This document shows positions 56,768 to 64,000 of a stretch of DNA of 64,000 nt, piece after piece. Positions within the stretch are counted from its first letter, which is position 1. Each line of letters begins with the position of its first letter. The DNA comes from Dillenia suffruticosa (Eukaryota; Streptophyta; Magnoliopsida; Dilleniales; Dilleniaceae): NCBI GenBank assembly GCA_033439265.1, contig JAVTVX010000035.1, positions 6,800,001-6,864,000 on the forward strand, read 5' to 3'. The notes under the pieces are model-generated. The model was given only the letters and a program-made list of their open reading frames with translations. It had not been told where the DNA came from and made no database searches. The position numbers and the translations under genes are program-made.

Positions 56768-59700
56768 ATGGCTTCTTCAACCTCTGGAAATTCAATTCCT
56801 GCTACAGGTACTTTCCAATTTTAATTTTATATAATTTTTTATTGTTTCTTGAAGTTTGAAATTTGTGATCTTTTTTGGGGTTTATAATTTCCGAGGCGGT
56901 TCAAGTTTTATTTTCATCTCTCGTTGATGAATCTCCCAGAGTCAGAGATGCTTCTATGTCTTCTCTCAAAGACATTGCTACCTTGTAACAATCTCTCTCT
57001 CTCTCTCTCTCTCTCTCGGTTCTTGACTGTAGCTCTATTGTTGCACGTGGAGGCCGTCGGGTGTTCATGATCATTCTTTTTTTCCTTTCTTGTGGTGAGA
57101 TTTTTGCATTTTTTTCTCCCGAAGTGTTATTAGGTTATTTGGATTTGAATCAGAGAGTTGGGAATATTGCTGGTTTGTTTCAAGTTATGGCACATGCTGT
57201 CCGTTTTTTGGACAAAAAGGATGTCGATTCTTCTTCCATGTCAAATCTCGCCAAGATTCCCACAGCCGAGATTGTTTCCTCCAAGGTAATTTCATGGTGA
57301 AATTTCAGAGTTAATGCTCTAGTTTCTGGGATTCCTGTGGCGGATTAACCCCTCGTTTGTCTAGCATTATGTGCAATTCAATTTCCTTCTTTATAATAGT
57401 TGGTCAACTTTGCTTGAAGGCAGACTTTGGGTTTTGGGATGGGTCTTAAAATATTTTGGACAGACTACTGAAGATCTTTTTTCTATGATCTGACAGTATG
57501 AAAATAGTTTTCACATGCTTAGCTTCTTCTAATTAGATCTTTGCCAATCAGTATCCTCCCCGAGATGGGAGGCTGAAAACTTTCCCAATAAACTCTCTCA
57601 TAAGAGTATCTTCTAAACATGTATTTTATAGTTTGACATTGGCATTTCTCTTGGCCATTATGTGTCCTTTTTGCTTCGATGTAGGAACTAAATGCTGACT
57701 GGCAAAGGGCTGTTCAGGTTTGCTTGTGTCAATAGGTTCATGTCTACCTGACCTGGTGAGTTACGGTGATTTTATTCCATACTGAGAATTAATGAGGGCC
57801 TTTAGAAAGTTAATTTTTCTCTGTTGAATTCCCTTGGAACTTTTATGTATCTTTGTTTCAATTGGTTTAATTCTCCTTGTTTTGGCAGATTATGGAGGAA
57901 ATATTTCTTCATCTTTCCAGTTCGCATTCAGCTTTAGCAGCCGTGGTTCAAATCCTTGCTGACTTTGCCTCTGCTGATAGTTAGTCATCCAGCTTCACTT
58001 TTTGTATCTTTACTGTCAGCTTAAGTATTTTGGTCTTCTGCATTGAACTAATTTATTTATTTTGATCGTCAAAGCTTTGCAGTTCACTCCACGGATAAAA
58101 GGTATACTTTCATGTATTTTGCCTATTCTTGGAAATGTGAGGAATGTCCACTCAACAATTTTTGCCGATGCTAAGTTCTCATTTAGCTTTCCTGCTTACC
58201 CATTAGGACAAATTAAGCTCATCATCCCCCGCTTTTCTCTCCACATTTGGTGATGGAGATGTGATTTGTTGCATCTAGCATCTTATTTTTTGGCAATAGT
58301 TGCATGCCTAGCTTCATGATCCCTGAGTTTGAAAGCCCCGTTGCATTGCATTTTGTAAAACTTCCTAAACACTGTTGTAACTGTTTTTGTTAAAACCTTT
58401 TCTTTTCTTCCTTTTTAATAGAATATAAAAAGTTTGATTTTATGGATAAGATTGTTTTCCTCGCATCTTGTTGTGCGCCATCTACAGTGGGGAGGGGGTT
58501 GAATATTCTTGTCCATGTGAAATTAGAATTTTTTTAGAAATAAATTATGAAGCTTTTGTATGATCATACCATAACAAACTATTTATATCTTAATATGCTT
58601 TGCAAAAGCATAGGTTCTTTTTATATATAGTATAAATATACTTTACCATGTGGTGCAAATAGTCACACACTGACCTCCTTGCTTTCAACAGGTTTGGTAC
58701 CAAAACTTGTCCCTACTGTATTGGACTTGTAAGATGTATATGTAATGGGATTCCATGAGCCACTTATGACTTAAATTTGCTTTTCTTTGCATGCTTGTAT
58801 AGATAATGATCAGTGATACATCCAAGTCATATTCTAGCTGTTTTTGGAAAAAAGGGCTTGCATTGTAGATGCAGCAGATGACTCTATTGTTTGTGACCAA
58901 TATGTCAGTCTCTTTCACTGCCCCCTCCCCTGTGCCACATCCTTTGCCACCTTTCTATCTGTATTGTGTTAGGCTGTAGCTTTCAGAACTGCTAGAGTTG
59001 AGATGCACCAACGCATTCGGTGCGTCAATATTATTTATTTCCAGCTTTTACTTTTGATAAGGTACAATTAAGATCAGGATGTTGCTTTTGTAGCAATTCA
59101 TAGTCTTCACAATATCCTTAATGCATCACTTTTGTCGGAAAGTTGTCCTCCTATGCTTGATTTTGTGGTACTTCTGATTTATTTATTTATTTTTTTTATG
59201 GGGATTCGAGGTGGGGTAGACAAATGTAGAAATTGGTAACTCGGGAAAATTTCTTGCAATTCCTTTTGTGACTGACTTGTTCAATTTCTGATTGTTCGCT
59301 TTCCTTTGATCTAAAACTAATGCTTATATTTGCTTTACTGTTTTAATAGTGTTAATGCAAATGATCTGTTATACTGGAGAAAGATTATTTAATGTGCTGA
59401 ATGTCAGAGTGTGAGAGGTGCTATGCAGTAACACTACCCTTCAACCCCGAGTCTGTAACTCATTCAGCTATATTCTCCTGCCACTATATTATTATTCTAG
59501 TTCACCATTCAATTACTATATGTATGTTTTTTCCTTCAACAAGCCCATTCCCTTACTAATTTATCTGGTTTATTTTCCTTTTCTAATATTTACTATTTGT
59601 GATTAATATGTTGTTGTGGCTACTATCTATGTACATAATTGATGCATTCACTAAAATATTTTGTGCTTTCCTTTATTTTTGGTTGCAGGACCTCACTGTT

Positions 59701-61526
59701 ATCTTATCAACACTTCTCCCAGTTGTTAGCATTAAAAATGACAGCAAAGACCATTCTCATTTTTCTGTGGGGCTGAAGGTTTTGTTATTTGACTTTTGTT
59801 TCATCTATTCCTTGGATAATGTCTTTAAAATATTTGAGTAGTCATTGTCACTTGGTAATGCTTTTCTATGATTGATTATTGAAAAGTTTGGCTGCTTTTC
59901 TCTATTTCATAAATTTGTGGTTTCTCATCAATTCTTGCCCAACAGCATTAGTCATTCCAATTACTGAATTTTGCCCCTTTTCTCTATTCTCTATCCTCTC
60001 TATGTTCTCCTGTTATTCTCCTCTATCGTTTTCATCAGCTTTTTGGGTCATGTGAGAGCATACACTCATCCCTATCCCCTTGTATTGTTGATAACATAAT
60101 GAGATTAGGTGCCAAAGTTCTCATTTGCAGCTTTAATATATTGAATTCACCCGTATGACCATTATGTTTATGTTTTTGACTGAATACGCTTCAGAAAACT
60201 ATCATTTGTTTGCCAACTTCTCGAATATGTTAGAACTCCTTCATCCTTTAAATGGTGTCAGTTATTGTGTTTTACTTCATTTATCTTCTAGTTTCATTTA
60301 TACTACGTTGCTTATGTTGTCTCATGCAGACATATAATGAAGTTCAACATTGCTTTCTGACAGTTGGGCTGGTGTATGCTGAGGATTTATTCATGTTCCT
60401 TTTGAATGTGAGTTTCATATGAGAGAGAGTGGTAGGAATGCTTTAATTGTTCTGTACAAGGTGAATTATTAGAGTGGATGTTGAGATTTGTGTTAACATG
60501 CTCCATAATTTAGCATCGAAGAGTTATATTCTCAAGGGGGTAATAAGTTACCCAAGGTCTAGCAAAAGGAAACTTGTTGCTTCCTTTGAGGGATTCGTAA
60601 TCCCCCTTTGATGCAAATGCAAAATTGTGGAGCATGCTAACATAAGATTTTTATATATTTTTTAAATTATCCCTGTTTCATTTTTGCTTGTACCAAACAC
60701 AACCTTGATAATTTGCTTTAGAATCTTGTAGTATTTTTCTTTATGTTCTCGTTCTGTTTTCTTTATTCAGTCCAGCTGTGCCCTGATGGTAATTTTCTAG
60801 CCCACAAGATTCTGCTATAGTGTAATGTTAGTGTAATTTTATTTTAAGTGAAATAGGTATTGGAACTGTTTTGCTGGAAATTTTCAACCTGACACCAAAA
60901 TGGAGCTTTTATTGCAGTCTTGGGGCTGAATTTGGATTTTGCCTTGTGTGTTGAAGATGTTTGTTCCTCGGACTAATACTGGTGCAATTTCCATGATACA
61001 ATGATTTCAAATAACTAATTTACTCTTTTCAAAGAATTCATATTCATTACTGTTTTTTGGATGTCAGAAATTTTCTTGATACATTTTCTTGAAAGTAGTT
61101 TTGACTAAACTGATTGGATAAGGTTTTGATGCATTGATTTCTTCAATAGTACCTCTGTTTTGAGTGCTAACACTGAGTTTAACTTTTGTGACAAATGCTT
61201 AGGGACACTTTTAATACAATTTTTTTTTCATGCTTTTATAGGTTTGCAGATGAATTTCAAAATTATGCAGATGTAAATTTTCATACCACAGTACCATGCA
61301 TGATGATTGCGAAGCCCATGCTGATATTCCAAGCCCCGAGGTAGCATATGTTTTGGACTTAGATAATTTAGGTGAACACTCTATGTCCTATCCTTTTCAT
61401 ATATTTGATATATTCTTGGCAATTATCTGTGCTTTTTTGCATGTGATTTAGGAGCTTATTGCACGCTTGCTGGTACTTTTGCATGATCCTCTAGCAAGGG
61501 AACAACTTGCTTCTCAGATTTTGACA
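56768..61526 (+). pseudogene. SGR6 (pseudogene): Decayed SHOOT GRAVITROPISM 6 (SGR6/MROH1-like HEAT-repeat) gene
   Basis: Exon remnants in family order: 56768-56807 (MASSTSGNSIPAT), 56896-57060, 57154-57285 ([20 protein letters not shown]), 57685-57755 (ELNADWQRA), 57889-57979 (MEEIFLHLSS), 58075-about 58172 ([12 protein letters not shown]), 58692-58728 (LVPKLVPTVLDL), 59062-59167 ([20 protein letters not shown]), 59689-59778 (DLTVILSTLLPVV), 60330-60407 ([20 protein letters not shown]), 61292-61340 and 61452-61526 (ELIARLLVLLHDPLAREQL). Lesions: the exon-2 acceptor is lost (CCG where CAG is needed before AGGCGG); exon 2 has TTG TAA and a CT-repeat insertion; one G is missing in CAGGTTTGC at about 57,718; TAA stands at 59,069-59,071; whole exons are missing after 58,172 and after 60,407. 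Intact SGR6 has about 1,700 residues and acts at the vacuolar membrane in shoot gravity sensing. This copy lacks most of it. Confidence 0.87.
56991..57017 (+). repeat. CT microsatellite inside exon 2 of the SGR6 relic
   Basis: About 13 CT units stand exactly where the family reads a short N-P-L-L segment between DIATL and VLDC. The coding frame on either side is otherwise good (DASMSSLKDIATL before, [14 protein letters not shown] after), so the repeat grew within a former exon. Confidence 0.8.
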
Positions 61527-62676
61527 GTGAGTATTCTTTCCTTCAATTTCTTTGCCCTTCTGTCTCCATTCCCACCTCTCTATCGCGCTTTCTATTGTAA
61601 ATCTGAAGTTTAAGCTTGCACTCAGAAAATGGTCCAATTAGGAGAATTCTAGTATTAGGCTAAGGTTAACGTGGTCTAGGTTGTTTAGAGGGGAAAGTTG
61701 CATATTCTTGTAGGCATCAATTTATGTAACTTCGAGCATATAACAAGGGTAGATATCCAATATGCGCTGCCCAAGATTTGGCTTATATTTTAATATATTT
61801 ATGTTTCTGGTTCACACCCTTGTCTATATGTTCACTCTTTTCAGTTTTTCAACAATCTTTGGGCATTTAACCACCCCAGATTGAACCTAGATTATTCTTT
61901 CCCGTTGCAGCTTGAATCTTAAAAATGAAGTAATGGGATTTTTTTTTTGGCCAGGTATCTCTTGGTTGTAACCTATCCTTAAATTTATATGAAGTAACTT
62001 GCAAGAGATTATATAGTGCCAGCTCATATATAATTCTCATTCTCACCTGCGTTTCCTCATCAAATAGCTGGTCATAACTGCAACTTCTATTCTTGTGTAA
62101 AGTTTCCTGATTCTATCTAATAAAGTAGTTGTTGACCTTAGTTGTGGGTGCCTTTTGGGGTTTCTCATCTTGAAATACATGTAGGGAATGACACGCCCTC
62201 CTTTTTTTTTCATGCTTCTCTAAGAGGATACATTATCCTCTCTGTCTCTTGTAACTTTTGTAATTGTTCTGCATTTATGGAATTCTTTTCTTTTACCATA
62301 AAAAAGGCAGCTGTTATCTTTTCTTTGGGATGTAGATGCAAACTTTTATTATCCTTAAAAGAATACAATAAATTCGAAAGCATTGCACTAAAACTTATCA
62401 GTATTGACATTGAATTTAGGCTATCACATTTGGACCATGGTGTTGGAATGTAATATTGCATGTTATGGTCTTCACGAGTAGTGAATTAGTTATAGCACTA
62501 TCCAACTACTATTATAAGGCCAAGGTTTCATATTTCAACTCCCAATGGGGAGCTTTGGGGGGTGGGAAGGGATGCAGTATGTTGGGTCAGGCAGGTGTCA
62601 GCATCTTGCCCATGAACGGGGTGGGGGTTGGGGTATCGGATCGAGTAGTGAGTGAATTGTTTGGAAGGCAAAGGTT
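61527..62676. other. Region after the last SGR6 exon remnant
   Basis: The expected next SGR6 exons (downstream of ...QILT) were not found. The sequence is T-rich and intron-like up to about 62,450, then changes composition near 62,540-62,640 (G-rich), just before the LINE fragment. No gene is supported. Confidence 0.5.
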
Positions 62677-62862
62677 TTTGCCAAAGTTAAGAGTTTTTCT
62701 TGGTTTATGGTGCTTAACAAGATCAATACAAATGATTTTTTTTTAAACAAAAGGGAGACCTTTTAAAGCTATCTCTTTGGATGTTAGTGTCATATGTTAT
62801 GAGGATTTTGATACTAGACAGCACTTGATCTTGCATTGTCCTATTCCATGGGAGATGTGGAA
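62677..62862 (+). mobile_element. LINE (non-LTR retrotransposon) fragment: zinc-binding end of reverse-transcriptase ORF
   Basis: Reads PKVKSFLWFMVLNKINTNDF, then a frame slip at a nine-T run (62,735-62,743), then FKAISLDVSVICYEDFD and TRQHLILHCPIPWEMW. This is the zf-RVT layout found at the C terminus of plant LINE polyproteins: P-K-V-x-x-F-x-W, then C-x-x-C, then H-L-x-x-x-C and a final W. The first zinc cysteine of the C-x-x-C pair is serine here (AGT for TGT). Only this C-terminal scrap is visible, so the element is dead. It lies in the transposon-rich right end. Confidence 0.72.
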
Positions 62863-63171
62863 ACCGCCTCTGTATAAGCTTCTTATTGAAATTTGGAGTG
62901 CAGAACATAGGTGATTGAGCTATGGTTTTGTTTTTGAGCAATGGATTGAAAGTTTTGTGTTTTGTGCTTGAAGGTTGAAGAACAACAAAGAAAATGAGAG
63001 CTTGAATTTGTGAGAATGAACTCAATTGTATTATTTTGAAGAAATATTAAATACAAGATATCTGTAGAGACAATGCTTTAGATAATATAAAAAGACAATT
63101 TGTGAAAGAGACTATGCTCTAACTATGCTAAGGGAGACAATGCTCCAAGATGATTTACAAGTGAAGAGAGG

Positions 63172-63186
63172 AGATTTATTTATAGC
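63172..63186 (-). promoter_or_regulatory. TATA box of the LTR
   Basis: GGCTATAAATAAATC read on the minus strand, about 430 bases into the LTR. It is followed by a CT-rich initiator-like segment and preceded by three 20-bp repeats, an arrangement usual for LTR U3 promoters. Confidence 0.55.
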
Positions 63187-63199
63187 CTAAAAGGTCCTT

Positions 63200-63259
63200 C
63201 TAGCCGGTAGACACAAAAACTAGCTAGTAGATACAAAAACTAGCTTGTAGACAGAAATC
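63200..63259. repeat. Three 20-bp tandem repeats in the LTR U3 region
   Basis: Units CTAGCCGGTAGACACAAAAA, CTAGCTAGTAGATACAAAAA and CTAGCTTGTAGACAGAAATC follow one another without spacing, just upstream of the LTR TATA box. Repeats in this position often act as enhancers in plant LTR elements. Confidence 0.75.
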
Positions 63260-63524
63260 CAAAAACTAACCGTTATAAATTTTGTCCATTCTGTCCCTGC
63301 ATTGTTTGGGCTTCTTCTTGGGCCCTTTTAATGTGTTTTGATGCTTCATTATGTCAACTAAAAAACCCTCATTGGCCAGCCCATTTAGGGCCTCTTTTTC
63401 GGCTTCTAATAGGGTGTTTAATTGGGTCTACATTCTGTCAATTTTTGAACAGCTTCTTGGGCCTTGGTAGCTTCATTTTGGGCACTTCCTTCCCTTCATT
63501 TCCTTGGACTCTTTATTGCATTTG

Positions 63525-63999
63525 CTATGCAAGGTTTTTACGGATTAAGGCAATGTACTCGAGAGGCATCCATTCGCATGCTTCCTTGAATGCTTCATCG
63601 TCACTTTCAACACTTCCCCTCAAGTCCGACGAGTGGAATTCCATGGAGTCGTGACTTGCGAAGATGAAGTCGGATGGTTGAGCTTCCTTGGCCTTCTTTT
63701 TCTTATTCTTTTTCTTCTTCTTTTTGTCCTTGTCTTTTGGCTCCCCCTCAATGACTTGGGCGTGACATGCTACATGCACAAGACATTCTTGTTCTCCCCC
63801 TTGCTCCTTAATTGGAGCTTCCATAGGCAGACTCAGTGGTGCTTTATCGCCTAATTTTGCAAAATAATACTCATTTTCAACAAATTTCATATCTTTCAAT
63901 ATGTACACCGTGTTAGTCTTAGGATTATAGCAAATATATCCATATTTTCTATGGCCATATCCTAAGAATATGTACCGCTCCCCTTTTATGTAGTAAACG
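63525..63999 (-). mobile_element. Copia-like coding remnant: integrase C-terminal segment plus lysine-rich tail
   Basis: The minus-strand frame enters from the right edge and reads YYIKGERYIFLGYGHRKYGY, then ICYNPKTNTVYILKDMKFVE, the pattern that follows the integrase core in copia polyproteins (x-F-L-G-Y, then Y-x-C-Y-N-P, then V-x-I-x-x-D-x-x-F-x-E). It continues through PLSLPMEAPIKEQGG and a run of 17 residues that are almost all lysine ([17 protein letters not shown]), then passes through the polypurine tract into the LTR, and stops at 63,525. No reverse transcriptase or RNase H lies between integrase and LTR, where copia elements normally have about 2.5 kb. The element is therefore a deletion derivative or non-autonomous. 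The match is by motif only. Confidence 0.6.
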
Positions 64000-64000
64000 C

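Larger units (their letters stand above)
62890..63612 (-). mobile_element. Probable 3' LTR of a copia-like element
   Basis: On the minus strand the sequence starts TGTTGAAAGTGA at 63,612, directly after a polypurine tract (GAGGGGAAG, 63,613-63,621), the expected junction of internal region and 3' LTR. It holds three 20-bp tandem repeats (63,200-63,259), a TATA box GGCTATAAATAAATC (63,172-63,186) and a downstream T/A-rich R-U5-like segment with AATAATACAATTGAG. The far end is not sharply defined; I place it near 62,890 where the LINE fragment ends. The second LTR would lie outside the window. Confidence 0.6.

Noticed and set aside
58975..59030. SGR6 VEALGQM-like exon at a stretch encoding RTARVEMHQ
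   Set aside because: Resemblance is short, and its position after the LVPTVLDL exon is out of family order; likely coincidence.
1..64000. CRISPR arrays, operons, ribosomal RNA genes, organelle insertions
   Set aside because: No regularly spaced direct repeats, no bacterial-style gene packing, no rRNA-like or plastid-like blocks were seen; all real genes are spliced plant nuclear genes or intronless plant types.

Overview
The window is nuclear DNA of a flowering plant, almost certainly a eudicot. It is AT-rich, the genes carry many introns with plant-type splice sites, and every recognisable protein is closest to a land-plant family (plant U-box PUB, plant SYP12 syntaxin, DExH1, TRS85, SGR6, VIR). 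The long introns and the mixture of SINE, MITE, LINE and copia pieces would fit a woody eudicot, but I cannot name the species. There is no bacterial, organellar, rRNA, intact tRNA or CRISPR content.

Layout. 1-5.4 kb is AT-rich intergenic DNA with simple repeats. 5,456-6,688 (+) is a single-exon U-box E3 ubiquitin ligase of the PUB22/23/24 type. 6.7-11.7 kb has no gene I can support. 11,711-13,956 (-) is a decayed 3' fragment of the m6A-writer subunit VIRILIZER (VIR). 15,274-25,564 (-) is a complete DEAH-box helicase of the DExH1/DHX36 type, rebuilt here as 16 exons and 989 residues. 25.6-29.1 kb is intergenic and holds a roughly 430-bp MITE. 29,124-49,807 (+) is a complete TRAPP subunit of the TRS85/TRAPPC8 type, rebuilt as 28 exons and 1,298 residues. 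50,926-52,623 (+) is a two-exon plasma-membrane syntaxin of the SYP121/SYP122 type (311 residues). 54.2 kb holds a textbook tRNA-derived SINE with target-site duplications. About 54.74-56.71 kb is a diverged tandem duplication of a promoter/5'-leader segment. It leads into 56,768-61,526 (+), the wreck of a HEAT-repeat SHOOT GRAVITROPISM 6 (SGR6/MROH1-like) gene. 62.7-64.0 kb is a transposon graveyard: the end of a LINE reverse-transcriptase ORF, then a minus-strand copia-like element with LTR, polypurine tract and an integrase-like coding remnant.

The intact genes do not form a pathway. They are ordinary housekeeping or trafficking genes (ubiquitin ligation, RNA helicase, vesicle tethering, membrane fusion) that happen to be neighbours. 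TRS85 and the syntaxin both act in vesicle traffic, but at different steps.

I found no new molecular system. The observations most worth a second look are: the two gene relics, in which most exons still splice in frame but specific lesions can be pointed out; three introns with GC-AG boundaries among about 43; an acid-free, presequence-like in-frame extension upstream of the helicase start; the tandem duplication in front of the SGR6 relic; and the copia derivative whose coding remnant runs from the integrase tail straight into a lysine-rich segment and the LTR, with no reverse transcriptase. Exon boundaries were built by hand from reading-frame continuity and splice sites. Family assignments rest on recalled family features, not on a database search.
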